Shown: positions 17,971 through 25,870, numbered from the stretch's first letter. The stretch is 64,000 bases of DNA from Bradyrhizobium sp. B124 (GCF_038967635.1 NZ_CP152413.1:8808001-8872000); one strand, 5' to 3'. Program-made: numbers and translations. The notes: a model not told the origin generated them from the letters alone.

Positions 17971-18135
17971 ATGCGCGCGTTGCTTGCAAGATTTCTGCGC
18001 GATGACGTCGGGGCTACGGCGATCGAATACGCCATCATTGCCGGCGGCATCAGCATCGTGATCGTCGCCGGCGTCAGAGGCATCGGTACCACTGTGAGCG
18101 GCCAATTCACTGCCGTCAGTTCGGCATTCAAGTAA
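17971..18135 (+). CDS. Flp/Fap-type IVb pilin, solitary
   Basis: A 54-residue protein with CAGGAG ahead of the ATG. It shows the Flp pilin pattern: a short basic N-terminus (MRALLARFLRDDVGATAIEYA), a Gly before the Ala-Thr-Ala-Ile-Glu-Tyr core with Glu at the +5-like position, then one hydrophobic helix. Flp pilins are cleaved by a TadV-type prepilin peptidase and assembled by the Tad machine. No tad/cpa genes are in the window, so assembly must depend on genes elsewhere. Confidence 0.85.
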   Translation: MRALLARFLRDDVGATAIEYAIIAGGISIVIVAGVRGIGTTVSGQFTAVSSAFK

Positions 18136-18273
18136 GCGCCACCAGACACGCTTCACGCTTTCTGATTCAGTCGCCTCCACCGTTTCCATTCAGCGCGCGC
18201 AGCATCGCGATGCGCGCGAACGTCAGCCACCCGCACCTCGTTCTGCCGCGTTGATCAGATGCGCATCCGGAAC

Positions 18274-18348
18274 CTACCAGCGCGCCTGCTGCTGGGTGTG
18301 CTCCGATAGCTTGATGATGTAGCCGGCCGCCTGCTGCAGCGCCGCGAC
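18274..18348 (-). pseudogene. Possible 24-codon gene remnant behind ku
   Basis: Reading the minus strand from just after the Ku stop, shifted one base, gives a 24-codon open stretch ending in TAG. It contains VAALQQAAGYIIKL. It resembles the start of a small hypothetical protein type common in Bradyrhizobium (ALQEAA-YI-KLPK pattern); that resemblance is from memory. There is no start codon and the rest of the gene is missing, so it would be debris of a lost gene. Confidence 0.25.
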
Positions 18349-18349
18349 C

Positions 18350-19327
18350 TCAGCCCGCCTTCTTCCGCGCCGCGGTGCCTTGCGCACGCGCGGGCTTCTC
18401 GGCCTTCTTCGGCTCGGGCTTGACCGCCTCCTTGGGCTCGCGCTTGCCGCTGCCCGAGATCGGCAGCAGCATCTCGCGCTGGCCCTCGATGCGCTTCTTC
18501 GGCTTCTTGCCCTTCGCAGCCTTTGCTTCCGCCTTGGCGGGAGCGGCCTGCTTCTCGTTGGCGAGGCTCTTCTTCAGCGCGTCCATCAGGTTGATGACAT
18601 TGCCGCCCGTCTTCGCCGCGGGCTTGGCGATCTTGATGCCGTTGCGCTTCTGGTTGATCAGGTCGATCAGCGCCTGCTCGTAGCGATCCTCGAACTCCTC
18701 CGGATCGAACTCGCCGGACTTCTGCTCGACGATGTGCCTGGCGAGATCGAGCATATCCTTGGTGATCTTCACATCCTGGATGTCGTCGAAATATTCCTTC
18801 TCGCTGCGGACCTCATAGGGGTAGCGCAACAGCGTGCCCATCAGCCCGTTGTCGAGTGGCTCGAGCGCGATGATGTGCTCGCGGTTGGTCAGCACCACGC
18901 GGCCGATCGCGACCTTGTCCATGCTGCGGATGGTCTCGCGGATCACCGCGAAGGCGTCGTGGCCGACCTTGCCGTCGGGAACGAGATAATAGGGGCGGAT
19001 CAGATAGCGGCTGTCGATCTCGCTACGCGGCACGAATTCGTCGATCTCGATGGTGCGGGTCGAATCCAGCGCGATGTCGTCGAGCTCTTCCTTGGTGACC
19101 TCGATATAGGTGTCGGTGTCGACCTTGTAGCCCTTCATGATGTCGTCGGTGGCGACTTCCTCGCCGGTCTCCGCGTCGACCTTGGCGTATTTGATCCGGT
19201 GGCCGGTCTTGCGGTTGATCTGGTTGAAGGAGACCTTCTCGGTATCCGACGTCGCCGGGTACAGGGCAACCGGGCAAGTCACGAGCGAAAGGCGCAAAAA
19301 GCCCTTCCAGTTGGCGCGGGGGGCCAT
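18350..19327 (-). CDS. ku: Bacterial Ku, non-homologous end-joining protein
   Basis: From the ATG at 19327 the protein has 325 residues. Residues 1-250 are the Ku core, with the typical opening APRANWKGFLRLSLVTCPVALYPA and later VNMMDALK-like INLMDALKKSL near residue 255. The last 70 residues are a Lys/Ala/Pro-rich tail as in longer bacterial Ku proteins. Ku forms a homodimeric ring on DNA double-strand ends and recruits LigD. No ligD is in the window. The upstream in-frame extension to 19396 lacks family character. Confidence 0.93.
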   Translation of the reverse strand: MAPRANWKGFLRLSLVTCPVALYPATSDTEKVSFNQINRKTGHRIKYAKVDAETGEEVATDDIMKGYKVDTDTYIEVTKEELDDIALDSTRTIEIDEFVPRSEIDSRYLIRPYYLVPDGKVGHDAFAVIRETIRSMDKVAIGRVVLTNREHIIALEPLDNGLMGTLLRYPYEVRSEKEYFDDIQDVKITKDMLDLARHIVEQKSGEFDPEEFEDRYEQALIDLINQKRNGIKIAKPAAKTGGNVINLMDALKKSLANEKQAAPAKAEAKAAKGKKPKKRIEGQREMLLPISGSGKREPKEAVKPEPKKAEKPARAQGTAARKKAG

Positions 19328-19539
19328 AGGGAAAACTCCGATTACGCAACCGACGGAACGGTCAAGGATAACACCGGGAACCCCGGTTTGAAACAACGCG
19401 GCCCGGTGAATCTGGCAACGGCGTTAACCGTGGCCTCGCGCCTGCGCCCGTTTGACGCGGCGGGGACAGCCGTCAAGCGGCCCGGAACACCACGCGTTGG
19501 CTTCAGAAGGGGGCGGCCAATCGCCGGAATTTCAGGCAC

Positions 19540-19707
19540 TTAACCAAAGAGGTCGCCACGGCAGCGGAACGACACGGTCAGATCATCGAAACCCCGACCG
19601 AGGCGCGCCAGGCCGAGCCCGGATCTTCGGTTCCCGCGCTGCTCACGGCCTCCACCGGGCTCGCAGTCTTGATCCCCGGAATTGTCTGGTTCGCCTTTCC
19701 CGGGTGA
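19540..19707 (+). CDS. Small single-helix membrane protein lacking a normal start codon
   Basis: The frame closed by TGA at 19705-19707 encodes about 55 residues. A polar segment (TKEVATAAERHGQIIETPTE) is followed by ARQAEPGSSVPALL and a hydrophobic helix ending in WFAFPG. This looks like a small membrane-protein type that I recall from Bradyrhizobium, where the protein begins with Met-Thr. Here the codon at that position is TTA, and no ATG, GTG or TTG occurs in frame back to the stop at 19453. Either a non-canonical start is used or the start codon has been lost. Confidence 0.4.
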   Translation, partial: LTKEVATAAERHGQIIETPTEARQAEPGSSVPALLTASTGLAVLIPGIVWFAFPG

Positions 19708-20160
19708 CGCTGCGATCGCGGCCTCTCGCATGCGAGGTCTTGATTGTTAAACTGAGATACACGCAGAGCGGCCACCATGCGCTTGCGGGGTGTGCGGTCG
19801 ATCACGCATGCGTCTCGCCACGGCCGTCGCGCGTGCGGTCGCACGGCAGTCGCCGTACGTCATTCCCTGGCTCGACGATCGGTTTGACGCGCGACGCGCA
19901 TCCGCGGCGCAGATCGCAATATCACGCAACTGAAAATTCCGGCGCGCGGACTGCTGAGGTCGCGGGGAGCCATCGCTGACCACGTCACGCGGAATTTTCT
20001 TGAGCCAAGACTTTGTCAGCCAGGACGTGAGCCAGGAATCGTCTTCGATGGCCCGCGCCTTCACGAGATTTTGCAACCGAGATCTGTGACATGCGAAGCG
20101 AATTGCTGCCGTGACGCGTCATGAGATCATCGAAATTGGCTGCTAGCTGATTTGAATCAG
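19708..20160. other. Intergenic region, 453 bp, no clear gene
   Basis: The region has mixed base composition and no convincing reading frame on either strand. Short open stretches exist, but their codon use is not coding-like. I see no repeats or terminator of note. Its right end should hold the promoter of the small membrane protein at 20161. Confidence 0.5.
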
Positions 20161-20337
20161 ATGCGTCTTGAGCTTGAGATGTTCTATCCGCAAGAAGAAA
20201 AAAACTCGCTGTTGGCGCGCCTCAAGGAGAAAAGCGTTTCAGGTGCCTTCGTTGGATTGACGCTGCTGGCGATGGCGGGGTGGATCTATCTGCTCAGCTC
20301 GATGTTCCTGAAATTCATGCTGTGGTGGTTCTCCTGA
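20161..20337 (+). CDS. Small membrane protein, unrecognised
   Basis: 58 residues from the ATG at 20161; ATG at 20179 and TTG at 20152 are alternatives. A charged N-terminal half (PQEEKNSLLARLKEK) is followed by one hydrophobic helix (GAFVGLTLLAMAGWIYLL) and an aromatic C-terminus (KFMLWWFS). The charge pattern predicts the N-terminus inside. I do not recognise a function. No gene is close enough to suggest an operon. Confidence 0.6.
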   Translation: MRLELEMFYPQEEKNSLLARLKEKSVSGAFVGLTLLAMAGWIYLLSSMFLKFMLWWFS

Positions 20338-20502
20338 GGCGCCTCGCGCGCGAGAACAACCGATGTGGGGGCGCCGGGTCATTATTGCGCCGTTCGATTG
20401 CACAAAAAATTCCAGCGGCTGAACATTCTTTCGGCGCGCGCAATCATGATGTCGTCACAACTCCGAATGTTAATAACATAGAATCTAACATGGACGAATG
20501 TG

Positions 20503-20700
20503 ATGCTTTCCCCTGTCCTCATCCTTGCGGCGGCGTTCGTCGCCGGCTTCTTCTCCGGTTTCGCCGCGCGCGCGTGGCGATCGCGCAAGCGCCGCGCGCA
20601 ATATCGGATCTATGCGCCGTATGTGGCGCCGCCAGCCGCCAAACCGGCGAGGCGGGAACAGCCGCTCACCGCATTCGGCCACATGCGCCGCGCGTTCTAG
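20503..20700 (+). CDS. Small membrane-anchored basic protein, unrecognised
   Basis: 65 residues from the ATG at 20503. A hydrophobic helix (LSPVLILAAAFVAGFFSGFA) is followed by a strongly basic stretch (ARAWRSRKRRAQYRIY) and a proline/alanine-rich tail ending GHMRRAF. The layout is an N-terminal anchor with a short cytoplasmic basic tail. It resembles a common small-protein type of the genus, from memory only. Function unknown. Confidence 0.6.
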   Translation: MLSPVLILAAAFVAGFFSGFAARAWRSRKRRAQYRIYAPYVAPPAAKPARREQPLTAFGHMRRAF

Positions 20701-20857
20701 CGGGCTAGCCCGGCAGAGGTAGCGCGACAGTGGCGTGAGTTGGGGTTGGCGGGCGACATGCAATCGGTCATCTTGTCTTCGTTGCGGCAGCCGGGCTGGG
20801 TTCGCGTGCCGGCGGGGTGTTGCCGCTGGCCCGCGCATCGTGAGGGAACTTGCACGC

Positions 20858-21133
20858 ATGAGTGATCTCAGGGGGCATTCGCCAAGGCGGTATGTCGTCG
20901 ATGTCAGTGGACGGCGCGTGCTGGTCGGTCTCACGCTTGAAGAGACGTCGGAATTCGAAGGACTGGACGCCTCCCTGCCGGTGCTGGGCGGGCAAGCCCA
21001 CGGTGCGGAGCTGATGCCATCAGCCGTCGAGGGACGGTGGGTCGAGCTCTATGACAAGCACGACAAGGCCTGGATCAAGTGGAAGGCCGACCTGAGGGCC
21101 GGGCAACAGGATAATTCACTCTTTTTTAACTAA
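20858..21133 (+). CDS. Conserved-looking small soluble protein, unrecognised
   Basis: 91 residues from the ATG at 20858, with GAGGGA about 12 bases upstream. The frame is open further upstream to 20735, but that part has Arg/Cys-rich shadow character. The protein has the segment VDVSGRRVLVGLTLEETSEFE and a C-terminus rich in Trp and Lys (RWVELYDKHDKAWIKWK). It has no signal peptide or membrane helix. I do not recognise it. Confidence 0.6.
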   Translation: MSDLRGHSPRRYVVDVSGRRVLVGLTLEETSEFEGLDASLPVLGGQAHGAELMPSAVEGRWVELYDKHDKAWIKWKADLRAGQQDNSLFFN

Positions 21134-21188
21134 GACCGGGCGATTTTGAGCGATACTGCCTGAGTGGGCCCGAACCGGATACTGACAG

Positions 21189-21605
21189 ATGTTTCAGCTG
21201 TTTCTGCGGGCTCGCGCGCATGACCTGATTAGGTCGCGGCGGAGCGAGGAAGGTTTCAAGGCACGCTCGGCCGAGCGCGATGCCGAGACCGATCGCGCCC
21301 GAATCGGATCGATCATGGCCGCGATCGAGGCCGCGTTGCAGGCGGCCGAAAGCGAGCAATCCGGCCTTGGCCGCCGTGTCGACGATGTTCTGGCCCGCGC
21401 GGCGGTGACGCTGGGCAACGGCACCGACGAGTATCTGGAACGCGAGGCGCTTGACAACTATCATCAAGACCTGTTTGACGCCGAGATCTCCAACGGCCAG
21501 CGTCGGCTGAAGGAATTGGCGACCGAGATTGCGCACTTCAAGTTCATGAAGGCCGCGGTACTGAGCCGCTTTCCGGACTACAAACCTCCGGCCGCCAGCA
21601 ACTGA
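21189..21605 (+). CDS. Coiled-coil-like soluble protein, unrecognised
   Basis: 138 residues, mostly charged helix-forming sequence without membrane segments. Heptad-like stretches occur around residues 20-55 and 95-120. Codon use is coding-like. It lies 56 bp before the UDP-glucuronate epimerase gene and could share its transcript, but no functional link is evident. Confidence 0.6.
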   Translation: MFQLFLRARAHDLIRSRRSEEGFKARSAERDAETDRARIGSIMAAIEAALQAAESEQSGLGRRVDDVLARAAVTLGNGTDEYLEREALDNYHQDLFDAEISNGQRRLKELATEIAHFKFMKAAVLSRFPDYKPPAASN

Positions 21606-21660
21606 CGCGCCCCGCGGCCGCAACGCGAAGCCAGAATCTGCGGCCCGCACCTGACGGCGT

Positions 21661-22731
21661 ATGCGGCCTGGTCCGGCGCAAGGCGAAAGGCACAGGCGAA
21701 ACGTGGTGATCGCAGGCAATCTACTCGTCACGGGCTGTGCCGGCTTTATCGGCTTCCATCTGGCGGAGCATTTGCTGCGGGCAGGGCAGCCGGTCATCGG
21801 CATCGACAATCTGAACCAGTATTATGATCCGGTGCTTAAGCACGCGCGGCTCGATCTGCTCAAGCAGCACCGTGGCTTCACCTTCCTGGAACTCGACCTC
21901 GCCGACCGCGCCGGGATGAAGGCGCTGTTCGAGCGCTATCGCTTCGAGGTCGTGGTGCATCTCGCTGCCCAGGCCGGCGTGCGCTACTCCCTGCAGAACC
22001 CGCAGGCCTACGTGGATTCCAATCTGGAGGGCTTCGTCAACGTCCTCGAGGGCTGCCGGCATACTGCGTGCCGCCACCTGCTGTTTGCGTCGTCATCGTC
22101 GGTCTATGGCGCCAACACCAAGCTGCCGTTCTCAGTCCACGACAACGTCGATCATCCGGTCAGCCTGTACGCGGCTACCAAGAAGGCCAATGAGTTGCTC
22201 GCCCATTCCTACAGCCACCTCTATCGCATCCCGACGACGGGGCTGCGGTTCTTCACCGTCTATGGGACGTGGTATCGGCCGGACATGGCGCTCTATGCGT
22301 TCGCGGACGCGATCACCAAGGGGAAGCCGATCCAGTTGTTCAACAACGGCAACATGCGGCGCGACTTCACCTATGTCGATGACGTGGTCGAGGCGATGGT
22401 GCGGCTGATCGGGCGCGCACCCGAGGGCGACGTCGATTGGTCGGGCGTGCATCCCGATCCGGGTTCGAGCAAGGCGCCGTGGCGCGTCTACAATATCGGC
22501 AACTCCAGGCCGGAAGAACTGATGCATGTGGTCGCGCTGCTCGAGCAGGGCTTCGGCCGGCAGGCCGAAAAGCAGTTGTTGCCAATGCAACCTGGGGATG
22601 TTCTGGAGACCTCAGCCGATGTCTCCGATCTGGAGCATGAAATCGGCTTTCGGCCGCAGACGCGGATCGAGGACGGCATTGCTAAATTTGTCGCCTGGTA
22701 CCGGGCTTATCACAACGTCGATCGGACGTAG
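21661..22731 (+). CDS. UDP-glucuronate 4-epimerase-like SDR enzyme
   Basis: The protein has 356 residues from the ATG at 21661; a GTG at 21703 would remove a short basic leader. The extended SDR fold shows the NAD motif GCAGFIG, then IDNLNQYYDPVLKHARLDLL, the catalytic Ser in ASSSSVYG, and the Tyr-Lys pair in YAATKKANE. The YYDP-LK-ARL segment is characteristic of UDP-glucuronate 4-epimerases, which make UDP-galacturonate. That sugar would be a likely building block for the polysaccharide locus beginning 3.2 kb downstream. Exact specificity is inferred. Confidence 0.88.
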   Translation: MRPGPAQGERHRRNVVIAGNLLVTGCAGFIGFHLAEHLLRAGQPVIGIDNLNQYYDPVLKHARLDLLKQHRGFTFLELDLADRAGMKALFERYRFEVVVHLAAQAGVRYSLQNPQAYVDSNLEGFVNVLEGCRHTACRHLLFASSSSVYGANTKLPFSVHDNVDHPVSLYAATKKANELLAHSYSHLYRIPTTGLRFFTVYGTWYRPDMALYAFADAITKGKPIQLFNNGNMRRDFTYVDDVVEAMVRLIGRAPEGDVDWSGVHPDPGSSKAPWRVYNIGNSRPEELMHVVALLEQGFGRQAEKQLLPMQPGDVLETSADVSDLEHEIGFRPQTRIEDGIAKFVAWYRAYHNVDRT

Positions 22732-22775
22732 CGCGCTCGTTAGCGAATTCCGGCTCGAGAAAAACCTGGCTCGGC

Positions 22776-23051
22776 GTGGAACGGAGTGCGGCACTGAGAG
22801 TTGTCAGTGGTTTTGCGTTCGCGTCAGCCGTGATCATCATGTCCAGTGCAATCGTTCCGGCGCACGCGATCGACGCCCAGGTCGCACGCGCCTGCGATGC
22901 CTTGGTCGCGAGGGCGTTTCCGCCGCGAGAGCCCGGCAATCCTGCTTCCGGCAGCGCGAGGGGCGGAGCGAGGGATCAGCGCGACTATTTCAACCCATGC
23001 GTCGCCAATGGCGGCAAGATGGGCGACCACACGCCTCCCAAATCGAAATAG
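22776..23051 (+). CDS. Small secreted protein, unrecognised
   Basis: 91 residues from a GTG start. An N-terminal hydrophobic stretch (VVSGFAFASAVIIMSSAIVPAHA) with an AHA-type cleavage site near residue 31 predicts export. The mature part has two cysteines (RACDAL and NPCVAN), which could form a disulfide, and ends in Lys/Pro residues. The ribosome-binding sequence is weak, so the start is uncertain. Function unknown. Confidence 0.55.
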   Translation: MERSAALRVVSGFAFASAVIIMSSAIVPAHAIDAQVARACDALVARAFPPREPGNPASGSARGGARDQRDYFNPCVANGGKMGDHTPPKSK

Positions 23052-23192
23052 CGCACGATCGCGACGCGCGTTGCGAATTAGCGATGCTTATGGCGGTTGG
23101 TCGAATCCGCTGCTGTCCGCCGTGGCAATCGTGCAAGCGCATGTGAGAAAGTGAAGGCATTTCGCTGCCTCTGCTGAAGCCGAAATGCCTCA

Positions 23193-23399
23193 TTACCGCT
23201 CATTTCGAATTTGAATAGCATTGTCGCATTCGGCCAGGTCGAGGTGGATATCTTGCATGATCGAACGTGTGGCGTTGATTTCCTCCGCCGCATCGTCAGG
23301 GCGGATCAGAATGCTCAGATCCGCGGCCTCGAGATCCGAAACGGATCGAAACATTCTGCGATCAATGCAGACGACGCGGAGTCGGTTCGCTGCATCCAT
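23193..23399 (-). CDS. Possible small protein on the minus strand
   Basis: A 68-codon frame with fairly normal amino-acid composition (for example ILIRPDDAAEEINATRSIMQ) and moderately high third-position GC. There is no clear ribosome-binding site and I do not recognise it. A competing plus-strand frame covers the same DNA with less plausible composition. Low confidence. Confidence 0.3.
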   Translation of the reverse strand: MDAANRLRVVCIDRRMFRSVSDLEAADLSILIRPDDAAEEINATRSIMQDIHLDLAECDNAIQIRNER

Positions 23400-23889
23400 G
23401 CTGCTCGGTTCAACCTGTTATGCGCGGCGAAAAAACTGATTGATCGAAAGCAGCAGATTTAGTGTGTGCACGCGGTGTTTGGTGGAATATCTGGTTCGAG
23501 GCTGGAACACTTCATCACGTCCCGAGCCATTGGCGCGGCGACATTGTGATAGCCGGCAGGCGTGTCGCCGGTTTCGACGCCGATCGCTGCGATCAACGAT
23601 CGTCAAATGATTTCATGCTCTTGCTCGCGCCTCACGGTCAGTGCCGGCTGCGCTCTTTGGCCGCGCGCCGCGTCGCTGCCGCTGACATCCCATCGCGACG
23701 ACACATATAAGGCCATCGATCGAACGTTTCGCGATCAGGTTGTGGAACCTGATTGAGAAAATTTAACGCGGAGCCACGTTCGTCGCAAACCTGCCCCATT
23801 AACCGCATTCCATATGTGTGAGCTAAAACTCTGTCATTGAAACTTCAATCACATCGCTCATACCCTTAACCGCAGAGCGAGGGCGCGCC
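23400..23889. promoter_or_regulatory. Intergenic region with repeated TTAACCGCA sites
   Basis: No convincing gene is visible. TTAACCGCA occurs twice (23799-23807 and 23866-23874), and a further TTAAC lies at 23763-23767. They stand upstream of the small gene at 23890. TTAACC resembles a CtrA half-site of alphaproteobacteria, but the spacing does not make a full CtrA box. Confidence 0.35.
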
Positions 23890-24102
23890 ATGAAGCAGCA
23901 CAAAGTACAACATTCGCATCAGCCAATCGAAGAGGCGTTGCTCGCGACCAATCAATCGCTGCGCAACGAAGTCGTTGCGCTGATGCTTGATATCGCCGCG
24001 TTGCGTGAAATCCACGAGCGCCCAGCTGCGTCTCGTTCGTTCGGCATGTCGCGTGAGCAGAACGCTCCGCGCGTCGCATTGCGCCGGGTTCACCACAGCT
24101 GA
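23890..24102 (+). CDS. Small coiled-coil protein with an IS3-OrfA-like motif
   Basis: 70 residues, with GAGGG upstream of the ATG. Residues 13-40 contain ALLATNQSLRNEVVALMLDI followed by AALRE. This matches without gaps a motif in the products at 24300-24488 and 25155-25529. The same pattern ends IS3-family OrfA proteins. There is no helix-turn-helix here, so it may only be a dimerisation module. Function unknown. Confidence 0.5.
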   Translation: MKQHKVQHSHQPIEEALLATNQSLRNEVVALMLDIAALREIHERPAASRSFGMSREQNAPRVALRRVHHS

Positions 24103-24186
24103 AGTCCGTCAGCCTATTTCTCACTGAGCAGAATTTGCGGCCACATCCAAGCCAGTCCGGCGAGGATGTCGGCGCCTGCTGCTATG

Positions 24187-24215
24187 GACAATTCAATTTT
24201 AAATTGAATATTGTC
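24187..24215. repeat. 29-bp AT-rich palindrome
   Basis: GACAAT at the left pairs with ATTGTC at the right, and TCAATTT pairs with AAATTGA inside, with two extra bases in the right arm. It is strikingly AT-rich for this genome and lies between two convergent small genes. It could be an operator or a terminator-like structure. Confidence 0.6.
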
Positions 24216-24299
24216 CCGCCCGATCCTCGTTTTGGGCGATCTGGCGCGATCTAGCTGTGGTTGCCGTGTGGACAATTTGTGGTCGTGAGGGCAGGGCAG

Positions 24300-24488
24300 T
24301 CAGTGCTCTTGCCGCACCGGCTTGTGCGCCACGACGTAGGACAGGCGCTCGCGCAGGATCCACGTCTGCAACACCAGCTCGACGGCGGTATGCCGGAGCT
24401 CGGAATTCTCCGCGACGAGGCGTTCCAAGGCGTCGGTCGCCTCGCTGGACGCGGATTGCTTCCCCTCGAAGACCTTGAGACGCGCCAT
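24300..24488 (-). CDS. Small coiled-coil protein with an IS3-OrfA-like motif
   Basis: 62 residues from an ATG preceded by AGGAT. The core reads LERLVAENSELRHTAVELVL followed by QTWILRERL. It shares the spacing of Leu, Asn, Leu-Arg and Arg-Glu with the neighbouring small proteins at 23890 and 25155. There is no DNA-binding domain in this short form. It may be a partner or antagonist of the longer protein at 25155-25529; that is inference. Confidence 0.5.
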   Translation of the reverse strand: MARLKVFEGKQSASSEATDALERLVAENSELRHTAVELVLQTWILRERLSYVVAHKPVRQEH

Positions 24489-25154
24489 AGTGTCGATCCT
24501 CGTAAGATGTGTCGATCAGAGGCTGGCTCTGACAAGCGTCAGCACAGAATAGTTCGCGGATTGTCGGGCGGTCGTGGTTCCGCCTGATGGCCTCGGGTGG
24601 GAAAGCGCCTAATTGATAATTCGCGGATCGAGCTATGAGTGTTAGGTTTCCTGAAAATGATCCTCAAATATGTTGAAACTCTCATGACACCTAACGTCTT
24701 AGTAACTACCGCTGCGCGTGCGCGCCCGCAAGCTGCCGGACGCGAAGGTCGCGGGATTAATTTGTTAGAATGTTGTGAAACTCTCGCTTGACCGGCGGCG
24801 TAGCTATCGCGGAGAGGCATGGTGCACTCACAATCTGTCGCAGGACCGATTGGATGTTCTCATTTGCTTCTCATTCAGGAATGCAAACGGTGCGCCAATT
24901 ATCCCGATCAAATTGTCATACGTAGAAAGTCGTATAACTTTTTCTGTGAGATCGTCTTCCGGCGGGAATATTGCTCATATATTCCGGTAAACACCTTGCA
25001 GCTTCGGTGTTTCTTCGCACAATGCGGCGCTGCCTACGGCAAGTTCGAGGCTCCCGAAGGCCCCCGGGGAATCCTCAATTTGAATTTCCTGTTGCATTTA
25101 CATAGCTTATAGGCCATGCGATGATTGCTAATCTAGGGGGCAATGAGATGACCA
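24489..25154. other. AT-rich intergenic region, 666 bp
   Basis: No convincing gene. It is clearly more AT-rich than its surroundings. An imperfect direct repeat, tgttgaaactctc at 24671-24683 and tgttgtgaaactctc around 24771-24785, is visible, with GTTAG at 24641 and 24764 and CTAAC at 24691. A 97-codon frame from an ATG at 24819 has a plausible GGAG upstream but unconvincing composition. The region may carry regulatory sites or a small RNA. Confidence 0.4.
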
Positions 25155-25529
25155 ATGAGGCGTCATTCAACTGACGAGATCAGTTCCAAGGTCAAACAAG
25201 CCGAGGAACTCATGGCGCGGGGGCAGTCACAAGCCCAGGCGTGCAAGGTGCTGGGCGTTAGCGTGATGACATTTCACCGCTGGCGCAAGCAGGAGGCTGC
25301 ACGCAGCCATCACCCGAATGGTACTGTGACCGAGCTTACCGCTCGTTCCGATGATCGAGATGGTATTCCCCACGTCCACAACCGTATTGACGAATTGCGG
25401 CTGGAAAATGAACGGCTGCGTCGGATTGTGACCGACCTGCTGCTCGAGAAAATGAAGATCGAGGAGAAGCTTGCGCTGAGATCCAGCGGCGGGAACGGTT
25501 TGCCCCGCCGTGGCGAAGTCCAGAGCTGA
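25155..25529 (+). CDS. Helix-turn-helix protein related to IS3-family OrfA
   Basis: 124 residues. Residues 5-55 form a helix-turn-helix as in IS3/IS911 OrfA: EELMARGQSQAQACKVLGVS and TFHRWRKQE. Residues 75-115 form a leucine-rich coil with LRLENERLRRIVTDLLLEKM. No OrfB (DDE transposase) follows and no inverted repeats bound it. It is therefore either an IS remnant or a domesticated DNA-binding regulator beside the polysaccharide locus. Its TGA lies in the first copy of a 21-bp tandem duplication. Confidence 0.65.
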   Translation: MRRHSTDEISSKVKQAEELMARGQSQAQACKVLGVSVMTFHRWRKQEAARSHHPNGTVTELTARSDDRDGIPHVHNRIDELRLENERLRRIVTDLLLEKMKIEEKLALRSSGGNGLPRRGEVQS

Positions 25530-25566
25530 CGTAAGCTGATCCGTTGCTGACGTAAGCTGATCCGTT
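25525..25566. repeat. Perfect 21-bp tandem duplication
   Basis: A 21-bp unit beginning GCTGACGTAAGC and ending GATCCGTT occurs twice with no mismatch, at 25525-25545 and 25546-25566. The first copy contains the TGA of the OrfA-like gene. The end of the second copy overlaps the TAA of the convergent gene at 25565-25870. Confidence 0.9.
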
Positions 25567-25870
25567 AATGGATACGCGAGGGCCTGGGAGCCAGCAGCAG
25601 CTGGTCGCTCAGATGCGCTTTCTCTGATCTTGCGCGCAGCTCCTCGAGGATCGGACGCAGTCTCGCCTGTGCGAGGTCCAGACCTTTGACAATGTCTTGA
25701 TTCGGCATTTCGGCCGGAAAACGGGCCGAACGCAGCTTTGTTTCGACCGCCTTGACCAGCAACTCGACGTCGTCGCGGTGCTGGCCGGCGACCAGTTCGG
25801 CGCCCATCAGGCGGATGAGATGGAGCAGGGCCAACAGCGCGGCCTCGGTTTCGCCAGCCGATGAACTCAT
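25565..25870 (-). CDS. Small helical protein, unrecognised
   Basis: 101 residues with mainly helical character (AALLALLHLIRLMGAELVAG) and a conserved-looking central part (ELLVKAVETKLRSARFP). No membrane segment is long enough to be certain. It is divergent from the initiating glycosyl-phosphate transferase across 95 bp, so it may share its regulatory region. I do not recognise it. Confidence 0.5.
   Translation of the reverse strand: MSSSAGETEAALLALLHLIRLMGAELVAGQHRDDVELLVKAVETKLRSARFPAEMPNQDIVKGLDLAQARLRPILEELRARSEKAHLSDQLLLAPRPSRIH

Noticed and set aside
24819..25112. 97-codon frame on the plus strand with a GGAG upstream
   Set aside because: Composition is Cys/Arg/Phe-rich with poor third-position GC and no recognisable feature; listed only within the intergenic description.
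25155..25566. Complete IS3-family insertion sequence
   Set aside because: Only an OrfA-like frame is present; there is no OrfB, no terminal inverted repeats and no target duplication. The 21-bp repeat is tandem, not inverted.
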